Assembly (NCBI GenBank): GCA_001179505.1
Contig: CDMY01000299.1
Coordinates: forward strand, 1-64,000
Reading direction: 5' to 3'
DNA length: 64,000 nucleotides
Origin: Vitrella brassicaformis
Taxonomy: Eukaryota; Sar; Vitrellaceae
Shown: positions 32,033-43,012 of the stretch, one piece after another
How positions within the stretch are numbered: position 1 is the stretch's first letter
Layout of the letters: every line of letters starts with the position of its first letter
Made by a program: the position numbers and the translations under genes
The notes under the pieces: model-generated
What the model saw: only the letters and a program-made list of their open reading frames with translations
Database searches by the model: none
Told to the model about the DNA's origin: nothing

Positions 32033-34308
32033 CTATTCATGGTAGTGAATGATGTGCCCCACCTTCTGCTGCATCTCCCTGATGTACTCCCCGCCAGTCA
32101 CCACGGCCACAGTGCTCACCACCAGCCACAACACAAACAGCTGGTTCCCCACACCCTTAGTCAACACCCAGTCGCCCCTCAGCACCTTGCGCCACGCCTC
32201 CTGCGCAGCGCCCACGGACCCCTTTGCCCAATCAGACACCCCTGCGGCCCACTCCCTGGTGGTCCTCCTCAGGTCGAGTGTCCTCCTGAGGTCAGGTCGG
32301 CTGTGGACGGACATCTGGCTGATGGCCCGTTTCTGGAACCGCTGTCTGCCGCCGAGGCTGTCGATTGCCTCCTGCAGTGCCGGCAGCCACGGCACCGGGT
32401 GCTCGGTCTCGTTCTCGTCGTCTGGGCCGTCGACGTCGCCGGGTGAGGGCGGCTCTCTCGCAGGCTCGGCTGCACCAACACCACACAGAACCACATGTGA
32501 CACGGCACATGATCAGTTCAAGGTGGTTGTGTGTGTTGGCTGTGTGATGGTCACTGACTGGATGTGAAGCTCCACAGGAAGCCGTTGAAGTGGTTGCAGT
32601 AGTCGGAGAGCCTCTCCAGGTGCCGCCGCAGCTCGTGCATCCGCTCGCCATAGGAGGGGTGCATCAGCGCCTCCCTGTCCTGCTCATGCATGTGGGCTGC
32701 GATGCTAGGCGACCGGTCCTGTCTATCGTGGCCAGACAGGGGGTGCCAGGGGTCGGTGGTCGCCGCGGCTGCCGCACTGAGGGACGGAGAGGGACAACGG
32801 CCGCCGTGGTTGGAAATGCAGACGTGCCTTCATCTGGTGCAGTGCGTGTGTTACCCTGGTGCGTCTCTGGTTGTTGCCTTGTGCGCGGCGAGTATGTTCT
32901 CCCAGGGCACCAGACGGGACGGCAGCGACAGCAGCACACTCGTGTAGGCGTACACCACAACATCCAACGTCAGCGGACTGCTCCCACGCACGCACAAAGG
33001 AAGCGGCATAGCGTCACGTCAATTGGCATCCATATTCACATTGTGGCTTACGCATCTCCGTAGAAGAAGTGTCTGCCTGCAGCTGCAGCAGCGGATGGGC
33101 CCGTTGCCGCAAGTGGCTTTGCCGGGTCGTCGAGGCGGTCCACGAGGGCCTTGCAGACGACGTGCAGCTTGTCCAGCACCTGAAGCAAGCCATGGTGGAC
33201 GCAAAACACATGGTGTGGTGTGGCGTGGTGTGTCGGATGGATGCGTCCAGGTACCTGTCTGAGTGAGAGGTGTCCGTGTTTCTGCTGCACTCGGGCCCGC
33301 TCGTATGCGCAGTAGGTGAGAGCGTTGAGGTAGGCCATCGACGTGAAGTAGATGGGCCGCATGAAGCCGCCGTACAATGGAGGATACAACCACAGCAGGT
33401 ACTCCTGACCACAGGCAGAGAGAGGAAGAGACGATTATTTATTTATTTATTTATTCATTTATTTATTTACGTGTGTGTGTGTGTCTGTGTGTGTGTGCTG
33501 TGTCGTTGGGTCACCAGGATAGCAGTGAATGCTTCAACGACCATTGATGTGTACACCACTGCGTCGCTCTGCAGTTCCCGCAGCTTCGAGTCGTCGTCAC
33601 CCGCCAGCCTCACAAACGCATCCTTGTCGATGTCGTGATGCTGCAAGCGGCAACGAGCGATAGAACGATACATTGCCATCAGTCAACCACCACGTCTGTG
33701 TTTCCGTCAAACCCACCTTTTTGATTCTCTTGAGCAGGTGGATGCCTCCCACCTGCACACAAGCTGATCTGCGCACCCGTAACAAGGCCTTCTCAGCTCA
33801 CCGGCTCATGGTTGATAAATGCGGCCGGGAAGGGTGTGTGGTCGAGGGCACTGCACGAGGGATATCCATACCGCCGCGCCGTGTTGGCGCTGCGAGAGGC
33901 GGTGGGTGCTGCCGGCGAGGTGCCGCTGCTGCACACCCATCGGACACGCAGACGGCCCAGCACGCAGTATGTCTTCAGAGCGATATAATCAGCATTCAGA
34001 AACCTGTTGGCAAACACGAAGCACGGGAGCCGAGTCAGGAAATGCAGCCTTGCTCTTTCTTTCGTGTGTTGTTTGATTGTTGCCTACACTTCTTCTGGTC
34101 CTCCAGTGGCGGTGGCCGGCTCCTCTCTGGCCTCCCTGTCGCCCCTCTGCCGCCTCATCCATGAGTCCAGCCAGTGCCCCACCCATCCCCAGGCGGCACC
34201 CATCCACGGCACTCGGTATGTCTGGAAGTAGTGGATGGCCAGCGGCCGGTGGGAGATGGACCACACCTCACCGCTGTCGAACAGAGGAGGGCTGTGAGCC
34301 ATCTTCAC
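32033..34308 (-). CDS. Metaxin-like mitochondrial outer-membrane protein
   Basis: Metaxins/Tom37 are GST-like, C-terminally anchored proteins acting in outer-membrane protein import with the SAM complex. Here the N-terminus is MAHSPPLFDSGEVW; the thioredoxin-like part includes FLNADYIALKTYCVLGRLRV, SSGTSPAAPT and a central Pro (HTPFPAAFINHEPV). A helical GST-C part follows: LQSDAVVYTSMVVEAFTAIL, YLLWLYPPLYGG, VCKALVDRLDD. The metaxin signature then appears: FFYGDASPLTLDVVVYAYTS, VLLSLPSRLV and LRRHLERLSDYCNHFNGFLW, corresponding to FFGD-x-P-x-x-LDA-x-VF-x-YL and the late helix of metaxin-1. After an acidic linker, QLFVLWLVVSTVAVVTGGEY is a tail anchor. Stop at 32033. Upstream 34333-34590 may carry another exon but I could not join it convincingly. 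Confidence 0.78.
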
Positions 34309-34668
34309 TGCTGAGGTGTGTTTTAGCTGAGATCACTTGGACTGTATCAGCATGCCCTTCTCGTCCACACGAAGCTGAAAACAGTCAAAGATATCCATTC
34401 GCAACGGGGGGATCTGCAAGTGTGAGCTCGCATCTCGAAGCAGGAGGAAGCAAAGTCGGGAAAGCGGCGGGAAGGGAGTGGAGGCCACACGGCACCATGC
34501 ACCAGCAGTGCCATCATCACTCGCTGTCTGGTGTTGGAGATCTCCGCAGCAGCGTCCCTCACCTCTCCTTCTCCTCTCCCCTGCGGTCACCCACAGTCAC
34601 AATGACTATCGGCCGCTCGACAGCCTGAGGACAAATCGACACCGACACCTTTGGGAGCTTCATAACAC
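34309..34668. other. Divergent intergenic region between metaxin and Hsp70-SBD/SUMO-like paralogue
   Basis: A minus-strand ORF (34333-34590, with MDIFDCFQLRVDEKGM) could be a 5' exon of the metaxin gene, but only a 26-base intron would connect it, so I leave it out. Contains a TGCGAGCT-type site at 34425. Confidence 0.4.
34425..34432 (-). promoter_or_regulatory. TGCGAGCT-type promoter motif (metaxin / SBD paralogue)
   Basis: AGCTCGCA, complement of the recurrent 8-mer, 116 bases from the metaxin ATG and 236 from the opposite ATG. Role inferred. Confidence 0.45.
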
Positions 34669-35664
34669 ATGGCGGATACCGACCTTCCCGCTGATCAGAG
34701 TCCGAGCGGTCCTCCCGCTGATCTCATGGTGACGGTGACGTACCAGAAGGAGTCCTTTCGCGTGCCTGTTGACCCCAATGGTGCGTGCGACCAGCTGTTC
34801 CAAATCATGGCAATGGCCCAATGGTGCGTGGTGGGTGTGCTTCATGAGAAGCAGCATGCGGATTTCACCCTCCATGGCATTAAGCCCGCACCCAAGGGCG
34901 TCGCTAACGTCACGGTATCCACCATAAATCCACGTTTCAGGGGGTGTCAGCGGCGTTCGTGTGTGTGTTTGTGTGTGGCTGTGTGTGTGTAGGTGACGTT
35001 CTCAATCGACGGGAGCGCCATCGTCACCGTCTCGGCCGAGGACAGGGGCACGGGCAACCGCGAGAGCGTCAGAATGCCATCTCCCGTCGGCACAGAACCC
35101 GCCGTCCATGTCACAGTCAGCCGAACACACACAGAGATCTGCACACACGGATGGGCATACAAGCAACAAACGAATGGCTCACTGGCTGGCTGTGCGTGCA
35201 GGTGATATGGCAGGCTGAAAAGAAGCAGATCTCTTGGCACATAGCATCACGGTGGGAGAGGGAGGCCCGACACGCACGTCTTAAAATGGCATGGAGGACG
35301 TTTCTCGCGTGTGTGTGTGCGTCTGTGTGTGGCGCTGCGTATGCAGGAGTGAGTGGCTGACGCGAGCATGGCACAAGGATTTTGGCGCGGAGCCAAACAC
35401 ATACAGGTATGAAAGTGACAGGCCACCATGCACTCAGAGACCATTGGCCGTTGACAGGTTCTACTACCGTGGTGAGCCCGTGTATGACGACGACACGGCG
35501 AGCAGCCTCGGCATAGAGGATGGCGACGTCATCGAGGCCACACGGGAAGACCGACCCACAGGTGCGCATGGACAGAAAGATAAACAGATGGATGCATTGC
35601 TCGGACTGCTCTTTTCTCCTCTCGTCTGTTCTTTTTGTTTTTGCCTGCAGTGCATCGCCCTTAG
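34669..35664 (+). CDS. Short Hsp70-SBD / SUMO-like paralogue of the 24-28 kb protein
   Basis: Starts MADTDLPADQSPSGPPADLM. A strand-like segment VTVTYQKESFRVPV resembles the beginning of the SUMO-like domains. It passes directly to the second half of an Hsp70 substrate-binding domain: ADFTLHGIKPAPKGVANV then VTFSIDGSAIVTVSAEDRGT and GNRESVRMP. A complete SUMO-like domain follows: VIWQAEKKQISWHIA, EWLTRAWHKDFGAEPNTYRF, YYRGEPVYDDDTASSLGIED and GDVIEATREDRP, ending VHRP-stop at 35664. Exon borders and phases match the last part of the 24272 gene (same breaks before VTF, before V-x-x-Q, after NTYR). It therefore looks like a duplicate of that gene's 3' half with internal loss. It lacks the signal/anchor and the ART-like part, so it should be cytosolic or nuclear. 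Confidence 0.75.
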
Positions 35665-36420
35665 AACTAGTATTGGCGACAAGAAGTGCTGTCCACACAG
35701 ACAGCCAGCCATCGAGCTTTCCAATCGTAGACAGCCGCAGGAGCCTTCCGGCTGGTTGCGCGACACAATCAAGGGGCCCGCAGCCGTTTGTTTATGAGTC
35801 TACTTAGCTGTACAGCCGTTTGTGTCTGCGTGTGTGAGCGTTTTTCTGTCATTTATCGATGAATAGATATTTATCGAGTAGAGTAGTGGCTCGCTGACTT
35901 GACTGTGAAAAGGCAGGCGTCCGGGTGCAGATCATATCTAGGGCGTGTGTGTGTGTGTGTATGTGGTGTATTTGTCGTCTGTCTGTCTGTCTGTCTATTG
36001 CGCACATGTGTGCAGGCGATGGACAGACAGACACGGCCAGTCTGTCCAGAGAGAGAGATTGTTTGTATCCATATATCTGTCACGGTCTTGCACTACACTC
36101 GTGCGCACACTCACGCGCGCACGCACACACACACACACACATACATACGGCATACACCCGACGCTGTTCTTCAAATGCACGACAAACGAACGAGTGGCAG
36201 ACAGACAGCCAGAGAGAGAAGAGCATGTACAACGGTCAGACAAGCACGACACCCGGCCATCGCCTGGCTACTTGAGCGTTGAAAGAATTAGCACTCGCGC
36301 ACTCTGACCCACGCTGACTGACTGATTGACATGCATCCGAACAATTCAACAGCAGCGCCGGTCCAACCAGCGAGATAATTGCATGCATCGGCGGTCGGCG
36401 AGGTTGAAACCCTCGAGATC
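35665..36420. other. Intergenic, simple-sequence rich
   Basis: No gene. (TG)n at 35944-35960, (GTCT)n at 35977-35997, (CA)n at 36120-36141. The minus-strand ORF at 36288-36947 overlaps the next gene antisense and is not supported. Confidence 0.5.
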
Positions 36421-36428
36421 TGCGAGCT
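36421..36428 (+). promoter_or_regulatory. TGCGAGCT promoter motif
   Basis: Exact TGCGAGCT, 29 bases before the ATG at 36458, inside a short inverted repeat (GAGATCTGC / GCAGATCTC). Role inferred. Confidence 0.5.
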
Positions 36429-36457
36429 TGCAGATCTCAACACCAACTCTCTGCAAT

Positions 36458-37515
36458 ATGGCGCAGAACGGGCTGCATGGCCAGCCAAATGCGTCGCGGC
36501 CCTTCGGCAAGATGCCGACCATCTGCTTCGTCGACATGCCTGGTCTGGTGACGATGGTGGAGCTCTTCCACGGCAAGGACAAGAAGATCTTTCCCTTCTC
36601 ATTCCCCGGCCTGCAAATACTCCAGACCAAAGGCAACATCTGGTGCGAAACGCCAAACACACACAACGGAGTACATTGCTTGGCTCATGTCCGTGTTTGT
36701 TGTGTGTGTTGTGCAGCATGCCTGTGTTGAAGGGCACCACTGGGGCTGCTGATGAGCGTCGCGTGCAGCTGTGCCTCGTGTCATGCGTCAGAGAGGTCAG
36801 CTGATTAAAGATACACAGTTTGTTGTCAGGAGGGAGGTATGCGCTGTGTGCTGCCTCCTGCAGGATTTGGACCAGCTGGTCCGCGAGAAGCCCATGATGC
36901 GAACCAAACTGGAGGAATTCGATGTAACGCACACACACCACACACAACCACCCTCACACCCACCCTTCTCGTGTGTGTCAGTGTGCGACTTTGCCCAAGG
37001 CCGTGGAGAGCTCCCGTATGTTTCAGATGGAGACCATATCTGTGCGGCACAGGCGGCCGGAGGAGGTCCAGCCCGACCTCGTCACACTCACTAAGGACGA
37101 ATTCGACCTGGTGAGTAAACAGAGAGGTCGACGCATGACACACAGGGAGGAGGGCGAGGCCAGGTGTTTGAGTGTGCGGCTTCGATGTGTTTGTGTGTGT
37201 GTGTGTATCATCAGACTCAGAGTGACGCGTATCGGCTGCCGCTGGGCACTGTCACGCTCGTCGATTTCGTCATGCTCCTGTACGTAGCTAACAGAAGACA
37301 TACACGCGAGCATAATCATGATGGGCGTTTGGTGTGTTCGCCTTTTGTGTGTGTGCAGGCTCCAGCGTTATCAGCAGCAGGCCAGCCTGTCGATCACATC
37401 ACACGACTGGTTCGACACACGGGGCAGCGAAAGCCTCTTCTGCCTCCTGCTCACAGGTCACTGCACCCACACACCATCCACAGCTGCTTTCCCGGCCTTA
37501 TTCTCGTGATGCATT

Positions 37516-37553
<38 letters not shown>

Positions 37554-38739
37554 AGGGAGCAGCAAGTTGGCCAGCTTCATGAGCACTCTGTCGCAGAGCC
37601 GCCCGGCAGTGAGGGCCATTGGCTGTCTGTCTGTCGACCGCTTCAACGAGAAGCTCAACAAGATGCATGCTGGCTACCAGGAGGCCATACTCAAATCAGC
37701 AGACAACACACAGGTGGGTGAGCGTCTGCCTGCATCTTCTTGCGATCGCTCGCCATCTCCCTGTGTGTGTGTGTTTGTGTCAGGCGGCCGGTTCGTCCCC
37801 GCCGCTGCTGGACGGGCCTCTCATCAAGACGATTGCGCACGAGGCGCTGGCGTTGCAGAGGAGCCTGGCGTCATCCACCTTAGATGCCCTGGCGTCGCTG
37901 GACTTCCGGCCCTTCGGCACCGACGCACTCCTGAAATTCACCGAGCCAAGGTCAGCCAGCGGCCACACTGCACTAAGACCAGTCATTCAGTGCATTCTTC
38001 TGTGTGTCCCCTCTCTTCCAGCCCCCCCGCAGCGGCAGCAGCCGCCGCTTCAGAGGCGCAGCCAGCCGACCAGCCCTCACCAACGAGCGGTGGGGATGCG
38101 ATGATGCTGAAGACCATCAAGTACCAACTGAGGGGAGGGGAGGCCCACCACACACACGGGCCGTCACCCCCGCAGCAGCCCGAGGAGCCGCCCCCGGCTG
38201 TGCCCCCTGGGTTTGAGGCGTCGGACCGTCCGAGTGGGAAAGAGGCTGAGGCTGAGACTGGGGGTGAGAGTCATAGTGAGGTGGAGAGGGTCGTGGAGGC
38301 CGTCATGGACAAGGGGGGCGGCGAGGCGGCCATCAGGGAGCTTGCCACACACACGTCAGTAAGGATGGGTCGAGAGGGAGCGGGACACCATCACGTGGAT
38401 CGTTCGATCTGTGCGGTGTGGAAGGAAGTATGCACGTGTTCGTGTGCTGATATGGTGAATGCAGGGTGTCTGTGCGTCGGCTGTGGCAGGAGGGGCAGAC
38501 CCGACTGAGTGACGCACGCAAGGCTGTCAACGATGCTGTAGCCAAACTGGTGAGTGGTGCCCGACTGCATACCACGGCGACACACCGTTATCTGTGTGAG
38601 TGTGTTCATGTGGATGCAGAGCGCGTGTGCGACATCCCCTGACCCCAGTACCAGTTCAGTCATTGCAGAAGTGCAGTCCCTGCTAGAGGGCGCCAGCTCG
38701 TCCCTCGCCCTGCCTGAGCTGCCCGAGCCGCCATACTGA
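36458..38739 (+). CDS. Unrecognised multi-exon helical protein
   Basis: About eleven exons. It begins MAQNGLHGQPNASRPFGKMP, ICFVDMPGLVTMVELFHGKD and KIFPFSFPGLQILQTKGNIW, then VQLCLVSCVRE, DLDQLVREKPMMRTKLEEFD, FQMETISVRHRRPEEVQPDL, RLPLGTVTLVDFVMLL, LQRYQQQASLSITSHDWFDT and GSSKLASFMSTLSQSRPAVR. A helical region (LIKTIAHEALALQRSLASST) follows, then a Pro/Ala/Glu-rich linker, VERVVEAVMDKGGGEAAIRE and a short coiled coil LSDARKAVNDAVAKL. It ends LALPELPEPPY-stop. The first 60 residues and the central exons look globular, the rest is low complexity. No signal peptide or membrane span. I recognise no family. Confidence 0.65.
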
Positions 38740-39154
38740 CTGGGGCATTGCTAGGCGCCTGTGTCCTTCGGGTGGGTCGAGAGATGTGGTGGCAGTCTAT
38801 CTGTACAGTCAACCCACAAGATATGTAACAACGAACCACTGATCGGTATTCCTTTTCGTTTTTGCCGCAGTTGTGCCATCCTCGCCTTCTGCCGTGTGCC
38901 GCCACACGTCAGAAGGAGGGCCAGGCCAGCAGCGCTGGCGGAAACGAAAAGGGACATGTGCACTCATATGGGTGCAGAATTACACTGATTGATTGGTTGA
39001 GTCGGGACACGACACGTTCATACTCGAAGCCACCCACGTCTCTTCAAGCCTGTCCATGCATACCCTCCCACATCAAACCATCACCATCACCACACCATCC
39101 ATCCATCCGTCCATCTATCGACACACAACACACACACTGCCCCGTCCCGTCCCA
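38740..39154. other. Intergenic between convergent genes
   Basis: No gene seen. Includes a CAT/CCAT-rich stretch near 39070-39125. Confidence 0.5.
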
Positions 39155-41130
39155 TCACGTCTGTTTCCTGGTGCCGGTGATGAGCACCCACTCGTCCTCA
39201 TCTCGCTCCACACGCACATTGTCAAAGTAACGCCGGTACGCATCCACCACCATCGACGCCTGCATGGCATACGGCCACGCAAAACCACATTCTTCCGTCC
39301 ATCATGCCTCTCCTTCCCTCTCTCTGTGTGCCTACTCTGGGCGTGGTGACACCTGAGAGGGCCAGACGTGCGCCGGGAGCCGACATAGCCGCCAACACAC
39401 TGCACAAACACACACAGCAATTAGGTTCTGGGTCGAATACGTCTTTCGCAGGTCCGCTGACCTGGCCAGCCGCACCAGCGGCCTCGCCTGAATGTTGGCC
39501 ACCACAACATGAAACCTCCCTCCACCGATCGCACCCCCTTCCTCTCCTGCCGTCCCTCCCTCTCCCCCTTGCACAAACTGCGCCCGCCACTGCGCCGCCA
39601 TCCGTTCTGTCTCCTCTTCGCTGGCACTGTCATCTTCGCCGCTGCTGGCATCGTCGTCCAGACGGAGGGTGGGATCGAACGGGGGCGGGGGTGAGAATGA
39701 GGTGACGTGTGTGAGGTTGTTAATGTCTGCGTTGCGCCGGGACGACGTGAGGGACGCTGGGTCGATCTCGATCCCGACTGCGTGGGATGCGCCGAAAAGG
39801 ACTGCGGCGAGAGTGAGGACGCCACTGCCACTGAGAGATGAGAGGAGAATGGTTCACAGGAGACGGCATGTGTGTGTGGTCGGTCGCCTGCTCACCTTCC
39901 GTAGTCGAGGACGTTTATTGGCTCTGATGGGGCATCCTCCTTCATCTCACGCAACACCTGACAGCCACTGGAATTCACCCTAAGGGCCAGCAACACTTGT
40001 ATGTGTTCACCCACCTACCTTCTGCATCCACAGGCAGCACAGCCGCGTTGTGGGATGGTCCCCTGTGCCGAATGCAGGACCTCCCTCCAGCACAAGGGTC
40101 TTCACGCCGTCCCCCTCTCCCCGATCTGTGTCACTTTCGTGCCATGGGAACCGTATGGTGAGGTTGCCGATGTGTATGGGGGGCCACTGCACCAAGCACC
40201 ACACACATGAATCCCCATCCACCCCCCCCAGACATGAACGATTCCAGCTGGACTTCGTGTATCGGTCGACTCACCTCCTGCTGGATCTTGCTCATCCAGT
40301 CGATCGAGGCCGAGATGCTCCCCACCTGTAGAATAGCCAACAGAAATCACGCTGCATACACACGTGTGGCGTTGTCTGTATTCCTTGACCTGGTAGGTCG
40401 GTGTCCTCTCCAGCTCGAGAGTGTCTTGGAGGAACTCCATCACCGCCCTGTCGACACACACACACGCACAGGCAGACAGAGCGACACACATGCGAAAGGC
40501 ATGCAGGCAGGTAGGCAGGCATGCAAGCAAGCAGACGGCCGATGGCTCACTTGACGTTGCAGTCTTTGGGAAACATGGCGACCACATCAGACGACTTCCA
40601 ATACCGACCTCGCATCTTCTCCGCGTCAATGTGCCCCCTTTCTTCGTATTCGACGTCAATCGATGAGTCCCCCTCCGGCAGCTGGCCTGCGCCTGGTGGC
40701 TGACTTCCACCTCTCTGCACAGTTACCGAGAGCGCCCCGCTGTCCATGAGAAGCTCCTGAAGCACGAACACACACGCACAGGATATCAGCATCTCATTGC
40801 TCATCCCTCTGTATGGCTGGCTCACCGACATGATGCTTGGGTCCAGCGCAGTGCCCTCCTCACAAAGCAGCCGCACCGTCACCAAATCCCCACCACCTTC
40901 GCCTGAACTCGTCATCAAGTAGGGCCTCGCCACGACACCTGCAGACACATGGGCCGTCCACAAAAGATAGATCACATGCAGCAGACGAATCCATTCTGTG
41001 TTGGCTTACCACGGTGTTTGTGTGTCGAGACTGAGGATGATGGATGTCTGAGCATGAAGGCGTCACATTTGAGCCACGCGGGCTGAAAGAGAGCCCAGAG
41101 GACGACGGGAAGCGCTCCAGAGATCTGCAT
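39155..41130 (-). CDS. prmA: Ribosomal protein L11 methyltransferase (PrmA-type), probably plastid-targeted
   Basis: SAM-dependent lysine methyltransferase of ribosomal protein L11. Conserved blocks in order: GPAFGTGDHPTTRLCCLWMQ (FGTG-x-H-P-T-T), INVLDYGSGSGVLTLAAVLF (SAM motif I; Tyr replaces the usual G/V before GSGSG), AVGIEIDPASLTSSRRNADI (motif II), FHVVVANIQARPLVRLA (the VANI-x-x-x-P-L motif), GARLALSGV and, at the end, YFDNVRVERDEDEWVLITGT then RKQT-stop. The N-terminus MQISGALPVVLWALFQPAWL / KCDAFMLRHPSSSVSTHKHR looks like a signal peptide cleaved before Phe and followed by a Ser/Thr/basic transit peptide, as in complex red-type plastids. An acidic insert (DDDASSGEDDSASEEE) of about 60 residues splits the catalytic domain. 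It is divergent from the hydrolase gene. Confidence 0.86.
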
Positions 41131-41257
41131 CACGCTGCCGAAGTGACTCAAGAAACAAGCGTCGATTCCACAGTCTGACTCATGGATCTAGAAAGATGTA
41201 GCGTCCTGAAGCCTCTGGGTGCCCTTGAAAGCGGTGAGAGGCCCCTCGCCGATCCTT

Positions 41258-41265
41258 TGCGAGCT
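41258..41265 (+). promoter_or_regulatory. TGCGAGCT promoter motif (divergent PrmA / hydrolase pair)
   Basis: Exact TGCGAGCT, 127 bases from the PrmA ATG and 39 bases before the hydrolase ATG at 41305. It argues against the in-frame ATG at 41182, which would place the motif inside the coding region. Role inferred. Confidence 0.5.
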
Positions 41266-41304
41266 AAGCAGAAAAAAGAAAGGAAGAGAAGAGAAGCAAA
41301 AGAG

Positions 41305-43012
41305 ATGTCCTTTGCATCAGTGGAGGCAGCAAGATGCGTGCGATTGATCAAACGAGTGATCTCGGTCGTCACGGTGACACTGCTGCTCATTGCGTCGAGA
41401 GCTGCTGCCGGCGACGCTGCGAGGACGGGCGCATTCATCGGAGCACCACGCGCACGGGTGAGGACGCACCAGCAAGATGCAGACATTACCTCTCATGAAT
41501 GTTGCTTGCTGCATCTGCAGATCTTCTTCCCTCTGCTCCACGGGCAACGCCAGCTCCCCGTCACCGGCCATTCAGCCCTCGTGCAGCCCAAGCCTCCTGC
41601 CATTGTCCCCTCCCACCCCAAGACCGAATCGCGCCCTGCAAACGCCACCGTTGCAGCTCCCTTACGGAGAGCTGGCATCAGCACTCATGGCGAGAACCAT
41701 GTTATTCACATCAGCTCCCGCACCCTGCACAAGCATGAGGAGCAGCTGGTCAACCGGCGGCTGCTCAACTGTCGACTGCGCCTCTCGGAGGCGCCCACAG
41801 AGGCCGTCAGGAGGAAGTGGCGGCGGATCAACCGCGGGATCACTTTTTTTGTGCGCCACGGGCGGCACGGCAGCTTCAGGGGCGCCAATGGGGTGCGGAT
41901 TGTCTATCGGGCTTTCCCGCATTACGACAGTGAAGGCGCGTTGCTGCCTGGTGTGGTTGTGGCGACGGGGTGGTCTGAGTGCCATGTCAAGTATGGGGAG
42001 CTCATTCGCGACTTGTATCGGGCTGGCTTCTCGGTCTTCACCTTCGACCATCGGTGCCAGGGGCTGTCAGGCCACGAGCTGGGAGAAGGGCGGCCGTGGA
42101 TCACTCACGTGGAGCGGTTCCACCACTACACCGACGACCTGACCACATTTGTGAATGAGGTCGTCAAGGCTACCCCGACCCACAGGTCCCCTGCAATCGC
42201 CCGCACTCGCCCTGCCCCTCCCCTCTTCTATGTCGCCCACAGCATGGGGGCCTTCATCGGACTGGTGGCTCAGCACAACTCCAAGCAAAGCGATCCCCCC
42301 TCCCCACTCTTTTGTCGCATGGCGCTGTCCGCCCCCATGTTGGCCATGAAGACGCCTGCCGGCCCGAATCGATTCGCCATATGGCTGGCGCGCATTGCCA
42401 TTCTGGCAGGGAGAAAGATACGCTCGCCCCTGGGCGACCATCCAGTGGAGAATCCTGAGTTGGGTGCTCGCATTACTCATGACGATGACAGGAAGAGTGC
42501 GTGGGAGCGGATGAGGGGCATGCTGCCGCGAACCATGATCAGGGGGCCGTCGTTCAACTGGATCAAGGAGGGCATGAAGGCGGGATTCAGATTCAAGAAA
42601 CAGGTGAGAATGCAAAAGGGGCTGTGGATCCTACGGCGTCTGTGTGTGTATGGTCCGCAATTGCTGCAGTGGCGTCGCTTCGACACTCCGACGGTTGTCT
42701 TTCTCGCGGGAATTGATGACTTCGTCTGGAAATCGCCAATGGTACGCACACGCGCCCTCATCTCGCCCCTCTGCATATGTGAGTGTGTGTGTGTGTTGGC
42801 ATGTCTGTCAGCGCAAGTTCTGCTACCGAGCGCACCACACGCAGCTGGTGGAGTTCCCCCACGCCTACCACAACCTGCTCTCAGAGACCGACTCGGTCCG
42901 CACCCCACTGCTGCTCCACGCCGTCAATTTCTTCAGGCAGGCTATCCGACACACCAGCGATGGACATGGACATGGACATGGGCGTGGTCGCCGGACGAAG
43001 ACACGTCAGTGA
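41305..43012 (+). CDS. Alpha/beta hydrolase, lysophospholipase / monoacylglycerol-lipase-like, secretory
   Basis: Serine hydrolase of the hydrolase_4 (Serine aminopeptidase S33 / monoacylglycerol lipase) type. N-terminus MSFASVEAARCVRLIKRVIS then VVTVTLLLIASRAAAGDAAR, a signal peptide or anchor. The core shows FPHYDSEGALLPGVVVATGW, LIRDLYRAGFSVFTFDHRCQ / GLSGHELG (the D-x-R-G-x-G-x-S region with Gln in place of Gly), PLFYVAHSMGAFIGLVAQHN (nucleophile elbow A-H-S-M-G), LSAPMLAMKT, VFLAGIDDFVWK (catalytic Asp) and, after an intron, FPHAYHNLLSET (catalytic His). The C-terminus is a His/Gly/Arg repeat ending TKTRQ-stop. A 63-base segment (41458-41520) with GT-AG ends may be an intron or in-frame coding. 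Family members cleave acyl esters of glycerolipids; the substrate here is unknown. Starting at 41182 would add 41 charged residues. Confidence 0.82.

Noticed and set aside
41182-41304. Upstream ATG start for the alpha/beta hydrolase
   Set aside because: It would put a charged 41-residue stretch before the signal peptide and include the TGCGAGCT motif in coding sequence.
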